Assembly: GCA_964607765.1 (NCBI GenBank)
Contig: CAZSNT010000023.1
Coordinates: 21,411 to 85,410, forward strand
Source of the DNA: CAZSNT01 sp964607765
GTDB taxonomy: Bacteria; Verrucomicrobiota; Lentisphaeria; Oligosphaerales; JABHEG01
Length of the DNA: 64,000 nt
Reading direction: 5' to 3'
A program made the translations under genes and the position numbers. The notes beneath the pieces were generated by a model, which saw only the letters and a program-made list of their open reading frames with translations, ran no database searches and was not told where the DNA came from. Shown one piece after another: positions 31,246 through 38,549 of this stretch (positions are counted from its first letter, which is position 1; each line of letters begins with the position of its first letter).

Positions 31246-31310
31246 GTATTCGGTGTTCAGGCTGCCACGGCACAGCCGTGCGAAGCCGGGTGTTCGGTGT
31301 TCAGGAGTTG
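31246..31310 (+). repeat. Heptamer repeat (GTGTTCG/GTGTTCA type) before the first GspG-like gene
   Basis: GTATTCG-GTGTTCA at 31246-31259 and GTGTTCG-GTGTTCA-GGAGTTG at 31290-31310, separated by 30 bases that include a CACGGCACAGCCGTG hairpin. The last unit contains the ribosome binding site. Confidence 0.6.
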
Positions 31311-31315
31311 TCTGT

Positions 31316-31822
31316 ATGACCACACGTCGAAGCTTTACACTGGTCGAACTGTTGACGGTGATTGTGATCATCGCGGTACTGAGCGGGTTGATAGTCGGCG
31401 CGGCGTCCTACGCGACCCGGCGCGCGGCAGAGGCGAAGACGATCAGCCGCCTGCAGAAGCTGGAGATCGCGCTGGAGCAGTACAGGCAGGACTGGGGTTA
31501 TTTCCCGCAGCAGTCCGCGAGTGGCAGCGCGACGAGTGCTCCGTTTCAGTTCGACGAATCAGCATTCGAGAATCCGCAGGGCGTGATGTACCTGGAGGAT
31601 TACACGGTCGACAGCAACGGCCTCAACGACAACGCCTACAACGATGCGTGGGGGCGCCCATTCCACTACGAGTGCCCGGGAGAGATGAACAGCGAGATGT
31701 ACGACCTGTGGTCCATGGGCCAGGATCGCAAGCATGGCGAAGCCGGGAGTACGCTGTCCGATGCGCAGACAGCCGCCGCAGATGAGTCGGATGATATCAC
31801 GAACTGGAAGCGGATGCAATAG
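31316..31822 (+). CDS. GspG-like major pseudopilin
   Basis: A 168-residue protein with a six-residue leader MTTRRS|FTLVELLTVIVIIAVLSGLIVGAASYATRRAAEAKTISRLQKLEIALEQYRQDWGYFPQQ, the GspG pattern of helix then Tyr-Pro turn. DNAYNDAWGRPFHYECPG and DLWSMGQDRKHGE are the Trp-Gly-x-Pro-x-x-Tyr and Ser-x-Gly-x-Asp motifs that form the calcium site of GspG. Ser is at -1. ATG 31316 has CAGGAG eight bases before it. Might form the main pseudopilus filament on which the H-I-J-K tip sits. Confidence 0.88.
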   Translation: MTTRRSFTLVELLTVIVIIAVLSGLIVGAASYATRRAAEAKTISRLQKLEIALEQYRQDWGYFPQQSASGSATSAPFQFDESAFENPQGVMYLEDYTVDSNGLNDNAYNDAWGRPFHYECPGEMNSEMYDLWSMGQDRKHGEAGSTLSDAQTAAADESDDITNWKRMQ

Positions 31823-31834
31823 AGGAACTGCAGG

Positions 31835-32359
31835 ATGAAACAACAGAGAGTCTTCACGCTGGTAGAGTTGCTGACTGCGATGGCGATCATTGCGGTACTG
31901 ATGGGGATCATGCTGCCGGCCATCGGGCAGGTGAAGAAGAAGGCGAAAATCTCGAAAGCGAAGACTGAGATTCAGTCCATTGTCAACGCGATCAAGCTGT
32001 TCGAGTCGACCTACGGGTACCTGCCGTTCAAAGCCAGCGAGTTGACCAACGCGGAAGGGGCCATGGCCAGCGGCAATTACACCATTCTGATCAACTGCCT
32101 CCAAGGCAACCACACCAAGAATCCACGCGACATCCGGATGCTGGAGGTGGACACGAAGCAGGGCGAGGGCGTGATGCGTGATCCGTGGGAGAATGCCTAC
32201 CAGGTCGCCCTGGACACGGACTATGACGGCAACATTGACGACACGACCAATGGTCCGTTCGAGAAAGTCTACTCAGGCATTGCGGTGTGGTCGGGGGGGC
32301 CGGACAAGGTGGATGGGAGAGGCAGCACCAGCTCGGATGATGTCACGTCCTGGCGGTGA
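31835..32359 (+). CDS. GspG-like major pseudopilin, second copy
   Basis: A 174-residue protein with MKQQRV|FTLVELLTAMAIIAVLMGIMLPAIGQVKKKAKISKAKTEIQSIVNAIKLFESTYGYLP and WENAYQVALDTDYDGNIDD and IAVWSGGPD, the calcium-loop pattern of GspG with more acidic residues than its neighbour. Val is at -1. Thirteen bases separate it from the first GspG-like gene, so both are co-transcribed. Two major-pilin-like subunits suggest alternative filaments. Confidence 0.87.
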   Translation: MKQQRVFTLVELLTAMAIIAVLMGIMLPAIGQVKKKAKISKAKTEIQSIVNAIKLFESTYGYLPFKASELTNAEGAMASGNYTILINCLQGNHTKNPRDIRMLEVDTKQGEGVMRDPWENAYQVALDTDYDGNIDDTTNGPFEKVYSGIAVWSGGPDKVDGRGSTSSDDVTSWR

Positions 32360-32424
32360 TTGGCCACCTGGCCCTGCGCCGTCATGGGGCATTGACGCGA
32401 AGTGAGTGAAGGAGCGGGGGAAGA

Positions 32425-33270
32425 ATGAAGTTCCACAGATTGCGCACGTTTTCCCTGGTCGAGCTGCTTGTCAGCATTTCGCTGGTAACGGTGCTCATGT
32501 CGATGCTGCTTCCCGGTTTGGCCGCGGCCAAGCGGAAAGCGACCTTTGCGCGGTGGGTTGCGCATCGTGACGCGGTGCGCGTGCACAAGAACGTGATCTG
32601 CCACTACGATTTCCAGACGGGGGGCGGCCGGACGTTGAAGAACCGGGCGGTGGCTCCCGAAGTGGGTACGCTCTATGTGCCCGACGCGTTCGACGCGACC
32701 ATCTCCGCATCCCCGTTGTGGAAGAAGGAGGGACGCTGGCGTGGTTCGAAGAGCGCGCTGTTGTTCAACGGCACCAACGGTTACGTGGATTGCGGCGGCG
32801 AGCCCATGATGGACCTGACCGACGCGTTCTCGATCGAGGTGTGGATGAGCGCGAACGACCAGCCGAATACGGGCTACATTTTCTCGCGGAACCTGACCAA
32901 CACTGCAGGGATCCAGTACGCCGCGTGGCTCCGCGATGACAACGCCTTGCGTTTCAAGGTTCGAGGCCGGAGTTGGAACCCCGGCTACGTCCTGCCGGTG
33001 GGCGAGTGGACGCATCTTATCTTCACGGTCAAGAGCGGCGACACAATGAAGCTCTACGTGAACGGCGAGCTCCACAAGTCGCGGTCATGCCCCGCGATCG
33101 CGGCCAGCACCAGCGATCAGCGCCTGGCCGACTTCTGCATCGGTGCCCGGAATCACGGGACAACGGGGCACCGCAACTACTACGAGGGGCTCATCGACGA
33201 GCTTGCCGTCTACAATGCCGCTTTCACGGACGGGCAGGTAGAGGAGCACTACTCGCGCGGTCGGCCGTAG
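32425..33270 (+). CDS. Pilin-like protein fused to a LamG/concanavalin-type domain
   Basis: A 281-residue protein beginning MKFHRLRT|FSLVELLVSISLVTVLMSMLLPGLAAAKRK (prepilin, Thr at -1, Glu at +5) and continuing at about residue 52 into a LamG/laminin-G-like jelly roll: SALLFNGTNGYVDCGGEP, DAFSIEVWMSANDQPNTGYIFSR, GEWTHLIFTVKSGDTMKLYVNGELH, YYEGLIDELAVYNAAFTDGQVEEHYSRGRP. The closing IDELAVYNAALT pattern is diagnostic. LamG modules bind polysaccharides or glycoproteins. Followed by a palindromic element. Confidence 0.88.
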   Translation: MKFHRLRTFSLVELLVSISLVTVLMSMLLPGLAAAKRKATFARWVAHRDAVRVHKNVICHYDFQTGGGRTLKNRAVAPEVGTLYVPDAFDATISASPLWKKEGRWRGSKSALLFNGTNGYVDCGGEPMMDLTDAFSIEVWMSANDQPNTGYIFSRNLTNTAGIQYAAWLRDDNALRFKVRGRSWNPGYVLPVGEWTHLIFTVKSGDTMKLYVNGELHKSRSCPAIAASTSDQRLADFCIGARNHGTTGHRNYYEGLIDELAVYNAAFTDGQVEEHYSRGRP

Positions 33271-33301
33271 GCTCATGCCCCCCCCCGACACGAGGCAACC
33301 G

Positions 33302-33444
33302 GTCAGTTATGTGAGACATCCGCGCATCCCCCGTAGCCCGGCTCTCCCGAGCCGGGTGTGCTGCCGTGCCTCCGGATAGAGCGGGACGACAAGGACACCC
33401 GGCTCGGGAGAGCCGGGCTACGGGGGATGCCTCACATAACTGAC
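33302..33444. repeat. 143-bp palindromic element, copy A
   Basis: Perfect inverted repeats of 14 bp at the ends (33302-33315 and 33431-33444) and of 35 bp inside (33324-33358 and 33396-33430) around a 37-base centre. The arms contain CCCGGCTCTCCCGAGCCGGG. Related copies occur at 60.2 and 61.3 kb. It sits between two convergent genes and could act as a terminator in both directions. Confidence 0.85.
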
Positions 33445-33482
33445 GCGTTACGGCACGAGGCCGTTGGGGGTCGCTTCTCCGC

Positions 33483-34994
33483 TCAGCCATCTTGCTCTGC
33501 CAGCCCCAACGCATCCAAGTGACGTCGGAAATGCCGTTCGAGGTGTGCGTAGTAGACTTCTTCGTGTGCGTCCAAGGCGGCAAAGAAACGCGTGGCCAGG
33601 GCTTCGTCAGCCAGGATCCCGCCGTAAGTGACATGCAGGAGCTGCCGGGCGTCATCCTGATCCAGAACGCCGGACAGCTCCGCATCGGGCAGCGCATCCG
33701 GGTCGGGGGCCCGGCTCAAATCCGGCGTGACGTGGTAGTAGCGCAGCGCATCGGGGTACGACGCGACCGCTTTCTGGTGCAGGTCCCTGAACAGGACCGG
33801 ATCGCTGTCCGCGACGGCTCGAAGTGCTTCCAGCCAGCTGGTGCCGGCGGTCTTCACGTGAACGCGGTGCGCGGTGTGTTTGCCGATGATGGGGTAGGCG
33901 GCGAACTTGTCGCTGCCGGAGTGGATTGAGACCTTGTAGTCCCCGAACGTCTTGGCGATTGCGCAGTGGATCGCGAACTGGCGCTCGAACTCGGCCAGGT
34001 CCCCGATGTAGTCGATGGCCTTCTGGAACTCACCGATGAAGCGCGGCGCCAGGGAAGACACCTCGATATCCCGGTGCAGAAGCTCTTTGATGATGAACAG
34101 ATGATGTGCGGGCAGTGTGGGGGCTTCCGTCTCGTCAATGGACACCTCCAGGTCAAAGGCATGGCCGCGGCGTTCGCGCAGCAGTTGGTAGACTTCGGCG
34201 GCGAAGTCCATGGCAGCCATGTACATCACGGCACAACGCTTTGCCTCCAACGGCTCGATTCGGACGCTGGCATCGCCGACGTGGAACGTCTCGCCTGCGT
34301 ACGTCGCCTCGACACGTGTTCGTGTGGCTTCCGGCAGCTCAGCGAACGCCTGGGCCACCTCGGTCTCAGACCAGTTCTCGGCGTCGGCGAGCATCACCTC
34401 GCTCAGGTCCAGCGTGATCATGGCCATGCCCGCATCGATCGCCATATTGATATCGGCCAATGTCTTCAGGTGGTCGCCATCCGCGCCGTAGCCCGAGCTG
34501 TATCCCTCCTGCAGCACGAGGAATGTGACGTCGTCGACCACGTTCTCGTACGTGCGCCCTGTCAGGTTCAGTTCCCGGATTGACTGCTGTGCCAGGACGG
34601 GCGCTGCATCGTAGCGCGCCACCGCCCGAAGGTGCCCGGGCGTGGCACGCCCGAGCCGGTCGCCGCAGCCGAATGTGGTCCGGCGTTCGCGCAGTGACAC
34701 GGGTGCTGTCCACGGCAGCAGGGCGCGCAGAACTTCCGCATTGGCGTGCGAGGTCGGGCACAGCTTGAGTGCCACATCGCCGGTCCGGACGATTTCGCCC
34801 TGCATGTCTCCGCACAGGCCTTCCGGGCTCGAGGCAGCCACGCACACCGACTTGCGGGGGCCTTCGCGAACGAGGCAGATGCCCATGTCGCCTACCGTGA
34901 ATCGGGAGCGTGGGTAGATTGCGTTCGAGCCCGTGTCTGCCCCGGGCATCTGTGCTCTGGCCAGGATCTTCTCTGCTTGCAGGAACAGGTCCAT
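33483..34994 (-). CDS. Tagaturonate epimerase family protein (UxaE-like)
   Basis: A 503-residue protein with the marks of the tagaturonate/fructuronate epimerase family: TTFGCGDRLGRATPGHLRA, YGADGDHLKTLADINMAIDAGM, HAFDLEVSIDETEAPTLPAHHLF, and IHSGSDKFAAYPIIGKHTAHRVHVKTAGTSWLEALRA, with Asp/His/Glu residues able to bind a divalent metal. Such enzymes interconvert 2-keto-hexonates in galacturonate catabolism. The ATG at 34994 starts the similarity; an open frame runs on upstream without it. Transcribed towards the palindrome and divergent from the response-regulator gene. Confidence 0.85.
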   Translation of the reverse strand: MDLFLQAEKILARAQMPGADTGSNAIYPRSRFTVGDMGICLVREGPRKSVCVAASSPEGLCGDMQGEIVRTGDVALKLCPTSHANAEVLRALLPWTAPVSLRERRTTFGCGDRLGRATPGHLRAVARYDAAPVLAQQSIRELNLTGRTYENVVDDVTFLVLQEGYSSGYGADGDHLKTLADINMAIDAGMAMITLDLSEVMLADAENWSETEVAQAFAELPEATRTRVEATYAGETFHVGDASVRIEPLEAKRCAVMYMAAMDFAAEVYQLLRERRGHAFDLEVSIDETEAPTLPAHHLFIIKELLHRDIEVSSLAPRFIGEFQKAIDYIGDLAEFERQFAIHCAIAKTFGDYKVSIHSGSDKFAAYPIIGKHTAHRVHVKTAGTSWLEALRAVADSDPVLFRDLHQKAVASYPDALRYYHVTPDLSRAPDPDALPDAELSGVLDQDDARQLLHVTYGGILADEALATRFFAALDAHEEVYYAHLERHFRRHLDALGLAEQDG

Positions 34995-35061
34995 TCGAAT
35001 TGCGTCCTTTCCGTGCCCGGACGCGCGGCGTGGCGCCGGACTTCCACGGCTGTGGGGTCTA

Positions 35062-35089
35062 TTGGTCTTCCGGTTTCGCCATGTATAAT
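35062..35089 (+). promoter_or_regulatory. Promoter of the response-regulator gene
   Basis: TTGGTC, 16 bases, TATAAT in the divergent intergenic space, 37 bases before the start. Confidence 0.6.
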
Positions 35090-35126
35090 AATCTCGTGCC
35101 TTCGTAATGACTATCCGGAGCTCACA

Positions 35127-36311
35127 ATGATCAAAGCGGACTTCGACTTTTCCGACAAGCGACTCAGCGGCGAGGAACGCCTGACGAGCTTTGTGGCTCT
35201 CAACCGCGGGCTGACGCTGGGACTGGCCGATCTGTTTCATCGTGTGAATGCGTACCACGACCTGCTGGAGCAAGAGCTCGAGCACATCCCGGCGGCCGCC
35301 GAGTACCTGGCCCGGATGCGCCAGTCGGCGGCCAAAGGTATTGAGTGGCTCGACGCGTTTCGGGAGACAGTCATCTTCGAGGAGGAAGACTGCGAGTCGT
35401 TTGCCATTGGCGCCATGGTGTCGGGCGCCGTCGACCGCTGTCGACGGATCCTGCCCCGGGGCAAGTCGATGGCATTGACACTTCCGGCCGATGAGATTGT
35501 GGTTGCCGGCTCTCTGTTCCAGCTGCAGGAGCTGTTCATGAAGACGATCCAGGGCTTCGTGGACGCAGGGCAGTACGTGGGCGACGTCGTGCGTGTCAAC
35601 GCAACGGTGCAGGAACTCGACGACGGTGTGCTGAAACTGCTCAAGAGCAGTTGCCTGCCCGGGCACTATTTCGTGTTGTCTCTGAGCGGCGGTGACGAGG
35701 CCTTCGACGCGGGTCGACTCCAGTCGTTCTGGGATGTGTTTGCCGAAGGCTACGGCGACGGCGGTCCGGACAGCCTCGCGTTCCTGCAGGATTACGGGAT
35801 GGCTGTCACACAGGGCGGCGACATCGTGTTCCAGAGCTCGGATGCGGCGTGCCCCGTGTGCCACCTGCTGCTGCCGGTCGAGGGCAAGCGCAAAGACATG
35901 CAGGCACCCCACAACATCGAGGATGAGAGCCTGTACGGCACGGAGACGATTCTGCTGGTCGACGACGAGGACATGATCTGGGATGTCATCATCGACATGC
36001 TGCAGGAGCTGGGCTATTCGGTCATCCTCGCCGGGAACGGGCGGGATGCTGTCGAAATCTACCGTGAGAATCCCGGCCAGATCGATTTGATCATCCTCGA
36101 CATGGTGATGCCGGAACTGGATGGGCACGAGGCATTCTTTCTGCTCAAGGAGATCGACCCGGAGGTCCGTGTTCTGCTCTCCAGCGGGTATGTCTCGGAA
36201 GATGACGCCGGCGACGTACTGGAAGCGGGTGCACTCGGGTTCCTGCAGAAGCCGTACCGGATGATCGACCTCGCCCGGATCGTACGCAATATCTTCGGCC
36301 GCTCGCCGTGA
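35127..36311 (+). CDS. Response regulator with degenerate histidine-kinase module
   Basis: A 394-residue protein. The C-terminus (about 275-394) is a receiver domain: ETILLVDDEDMIWDVI, phosphoacceptor Asp325 in IILDMVMPELDG, VLLSSGY and GFLQKPY. The N-terminal 250 residues resemble the dimerisation and ATPase modules of hybrid kinases (LTLGLADLFHRVNAYHDLLEQELEHIPAAAEYLARMRQSAAKGIEWLDAF), but the usual Ala-His-Asp-Phe motif reads Ala-Asp35-Leu-Phe, so the phosphate-accepting His is missing, and the ATP-binding G-boxes are not evident. Likely an adaptor controlled by another kinase. ATG preceded by CCGGAG. Confidence 0.82.
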   Translation: MIKADFDFSDKRLSGEERLTSFVALNRGLTLGLADLFHRVNAYHDLLEQELEHIPAAAEYLARMRQSAAKGIEWLDAFRETVIFEEEDCESFAIGAMVSGAVDRCRRILPRGKSMALTLPADEIVVAGSLFQLQELFMKTIQGFVDAGQYVGDVVRVNATVQELDDGVLKLLKSSCLPGHYFVLSLSGGDEAFDAGRLQSFWDVFAEGYGDGGPDSLAFLQDYGMAVTQGGDIVFQSSDAACPVCHLLLPVEGKRKDMQAPHNIEDESLYGTETILLVDDEDMIWDVIIDMLQELGYSVILAGNGRDAVEIYRENPGQIDLIILDMVMPELDGHEAFFLLKEIDPEVRVLLSSGYVSEDDAGDVLEAGALGFLQKPYRMIDLARIVRNIFGRSP

Positions 36312-36373
36312 TCCGTCGCAGTTTCCCGGAACCGGTCCGGGCGATCCTCCGGGCTCGGTCATTCGCGCTCCCA

Positions 36374-36415
36374 ACCACCGACCACTGACTAATGACCACT
36401 GACCACCACACCATG
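36374..36415 (+). repeat. Degenerate heptamer repeat running into the rRNA pseudouridine synthase start
   Basis: ACCACCG, ACCACTG, ACTAATG, ACCACTG, ACCACCA, CACCATG: six 7-base units; the last one ends with the likely start codon. No Shine-Dalgarno sequence is visible. Confidence 0.7.
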
Positions 36416-37144
36416 CGTCTGGCGCGATTCCTCGCCGCGGCGGGGCAGGGCGCCCGACGCGCCTGCGAGCATCTGATCCGTGACGGGCGTGTGAGCGTGA
36501 ACGGGCGTGTTGTGGACATGCTCGCCACCGTTGTGGACCCTGACAGCGACGTCGTGCGGTGTGACGGGCGGCGCGTGACGGCGTTGGCTGCCTGCACCAT
36601 CGTCCTGAACAAGCCGGCCGGATACACGTGTTCGCGCCAGGACGCGCATGCTGCCAGGCTGGTGCATGACCTGCTGCCTCGCCGGCTGGCGAACGTGTTC
36701 ACGGTGGGGCGTCTTGACCGGGACAGCGAGGGGCTGTTGCTGTTGACCAACGACGGCGACTTCGCCGAGCGCGTGGCCCATCCACGCTACCGCGTCCCCA
36801 AACGTTACAGGGTCTGGTGTGCCGGCACGCCCGATGAAGCGTCCCTGCAGCGCATACGACGCGGGATTCGCGACCGTGGCGAGCTGCTGCGGGCCGAGCG
36901 TGTCAGGGTTCGCAGTCGGCGTGGCGGGCGCTGCCAGCTGGAGTTTGTTCTCACCGGAGGCAAGAAGCGTGAAATCCGGCGGCTCTGTTCCCGGACCGGG
37001 CTGCGCGTGGAACGCCTCCGGCGAGTAGCGATTGGGCGATTCCGTCTCGGGAGTCTGGCGCCGGGCGAGTGGCGGCTTCTGAGCGAAGCCGAGCGCGGCC
37101 GGGTTTTGGCCCCCTACGATGGCGCGACAGGCTCGGGAAGCTGA
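36413..37144 (+). CDS. rRNA pseudouridine synthase, RsuA/RluB family
   Basis: A 243-residue enzyme with an N-terminal S4 RNA-binding domain (MRLARFLAAAGQGARRACEHLIRDGRVSVNG) and the RsuA catalytic domain: VLNKPAGYTCSRQD, VGRLDRDSEGLLLLTNDGDFAERVAHP (catalytic Asp), YRVWCAGTPDE and FVLTGGKKREIRRLC. It isomerises uridine in 16S or 23S rRNA; RluB/E versus RsuA cannot be told apart by eye. ATG 36413 matches the family start; ATG 36392 in the repeat is an alternative. Ends in a hairpin. Confidence 0.9.
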   Translation: MRLARFLAAAGQGARRACEHLIRDGRVSVNGRVVDMLATVVDPDSDVVRCDGRRVTALAACTIVLNKPAGYTCSRQDAHAARLVHDLLPRRLANVFTVGRLDRDSEGLLLLTNDGDFAERVAHPRYRVPKRYRVWCAGTPDEASLQRIRRGIRDRGELLRAERVRVRSRRGGRCQLEFVLTGGKKREIRRLCSRTGLRVERLRRVAIGRFRLGSLAPGEWRLLSEAERGRVLAPYDGATGSGS

Positions 37145-37156
37145 TCACGGGTGCGC

Positions 37157-37176
37157 GCGCCCTTTGTTTAGGGCGC
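37157..37176 (+). terminator. Hairpin after the pseudouridine synthase gene
   Basis: GCGCCC and GGGCGC around an eight-base loop, just after the stop codon; no T-tract, so terminator function is weakly supported. Confidence 0.3.
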
Positions 37177-37180
37177 TGCA

Positions 37181-37208
37181 TTTGCTTCTGTGGGCGAGAC
37201 GGTATATT
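37181..37208 (+). promoter_or_regulatory. Promoter of the TolQ-TolR-TPR genes
   Basis: TTTGCT, 16 bases, TATATT; the TolQ-like start is 88 bases further. Confidence 0.45.
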
Positions 37209-37295
37209 ACGCCGCCAGCATTAGTCTGTCATTGGCACCGCTGCGCGTGTTAGGTGTAGGGGTGAGCAGCGTTCACAGTGAGAGGAGTAGTCCGC

Positions 37296-38069
37296 ATGGG
37301 TAGGTGCATCACGAGAGTCCTGACTGCGACGTTCACCGGTCTGCTGCTGTTTCCGGTTGTTGTCATGGCGGCCGGCGAGACGAGTGTCGCCGGGCAGCTG
37401 AAGTTGGACGAGGCGAACCTCGAGACTCTGAAGCAAGTCCTTGACAAGGGCGGGTGGCCGATGCAGGTCATCGTGGCGCTCTCCGTGGTCGGCACCATGT
37501 TCGTGCTCTATTACCTGTTCACAATCCGGGCCGGCGTGTTGTATCCGAAGACTTTCCTGCAGGAAGCGGAGGATGCTGCGGACGAGGGTGACGTGGAGGC
37601 GTTGGCCGCGATCTGTCAGGACAGTGACTCCGCGGCGGCCCAGATCATCGGCGCCGCGGCGGAACAGATGGCGGGTGAGCACCGTGTGGATTACATGATC
37701 GTGCGTGATGCGATCGAGGACGAAGGGGCTCGGCAGGCGGGCGTGCTGTGGCAGCGTATCCAGTGGCTGCAGGACATCGCCGTGATCGCCCCGATGGTCG
37801 GTCTTCTGGGAACCGTGCTGGGCATGCTGGATTCGTTCGCCGGCCTCGAAATGGAAGTCGGCGCGGTGATCCCGAAGGCGTTGGCTCAGGGCGTTGCCAA
37901 AGCGCTGATCACGACGGCCGGCGGGCTCTGCGTAGGCATTGCGGCAATGCTGCTGTACGCTTACTTCCGCTGGCGTGTAAACGGGCACATTGCCACTCTC
38001 GAAAGCGCCTGCAGCCGCGTGTTGCGTCGGTTCATTGCGCGGCGTGGCGCCGGCGGGCAGTTCGGCTGA
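37296..38069 (+). CDS. MotA/TolQ/ExbB proton-channel family protein
   Basis: A 257-residue inner-membrane protein with an N-terminal signal sequence (TRVLTATFTGLLLFPVVVMAA) before the usual three helices: GGWPMQVIVALSVVGTMFVLYYLF (about 51-74), a long cytoplasmic loop, IAVIAPMVGLLGTVLGMLDSF (about 160-180) and GVAKALITTAGGLCVGIAAMLLYAYF (about 205-230). The last two segments match the TolQ/ExbB core. With the ExbD/TolR gene ten bases later it forms a stator using proton flow to drive periplasmic partners. ATG 37296 follows GAGGAG by eight bases. Confidence 0.9.
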   Translation: MGRCITRVLTATFTGLLLFPVVVMAAGETSVAGQLKLDEANLETLKQVLDKGGWPMQVIVALSVVGTMFVLYYLFTIRAGVLYPKTFLQEAEDAADEGDVEALAAICQDSDSAAAQIIGAAAEQMAGEHRVDYMIVRDAIEDEGARQAGVLWQRIQWLQDIAVIAPMVGLLGTVLGMLDSFAGLEMEVGAVIPKALAQGVAKALITTAGGLCVGIAAMLLYAYFRWRVNGHIATLESACSRVLRRFIARRGAGGQFG

Positions 38070-38079
38070 GGAGGGCACA

Positions 38080-38493
38080 ATGAACTTCAGGAAACGTGTT
38101 ACGGATCAGGAAATGGGCCTGCAGATGGCGCCCATGATCGACATCATGTTCCTGCTGCTGATCTTCTTTATGACCGCCACGTTCCTGGCGCAGTGGGAGA
38201 CGAAGGTCGACATCACCGTTCCGACGGCTGATTCCGGCTCACGTGCACAGCGCGACCATGGCGAGATCATCATCAATCTGGACGATGCCGGGGGCATCTT
38301 CATCAACAACGTGCAGAAGAGTCCATCGGAGCTGAAAGAGCTGCTGCGGGAGGTCGCCGACATCTTCAAGGATCAGCCCGTCATCATCAGGGCTGACAAG
38401 GGAACACGCCATGAGAAGGTGATGGAGGTGCTTGACGTTTGCCGGCTTGTGGACATCTGGAACGTTGCCTTTGCCACGCTTCCCCAGAAGTGA
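38080..38493 (+). CDS. ExbD/TolR family protein
   Basis: A 137-residue protein with one transmembrane helix near residues 16-38: MAPMIDIMFLLLIFFMTATFLAQW, including the conserved membrane Asp (APMIDIMFLLLIFFM) that carries protons, followed by a periplasmic domain (VPTADSGSRAQRDHGEIIINLDDAGGIFINNV, VIIRADKGTRHEKVMEVLDVCR). It follows the TolQ-like gene with a GAGGG ribosome site. No TonB or TolA-like gene is adjacent; a TPR protein comes instead. Confidence 0.92.
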   Translation: MNFRKRVTDQEMGLQMAPMIDIMFLLLIFFMTATFLAQWETKVDITVPTADSGSRAQRDHGEIIINLDDAGGIFINNVQKSPSELKELLREVADIFKDQPVIIRADKGTRHEKVMEVLDVCRLVDIWNVAFATLPQK

Positions 38494-38549
38494 AGTAAGG
38501 TGTCTGCGCCTTTGCGCCACCCAGTCGCCACCTCACGCTCTCGTTGACC

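Noticed and set aside
34995..36374. Upstream extension of the epimerase frame to 963 codons
   Set aside because: The extra 460 codons lie opposite the response-regulator gene and show no similarity; the ATG at 34994 starts the family match.
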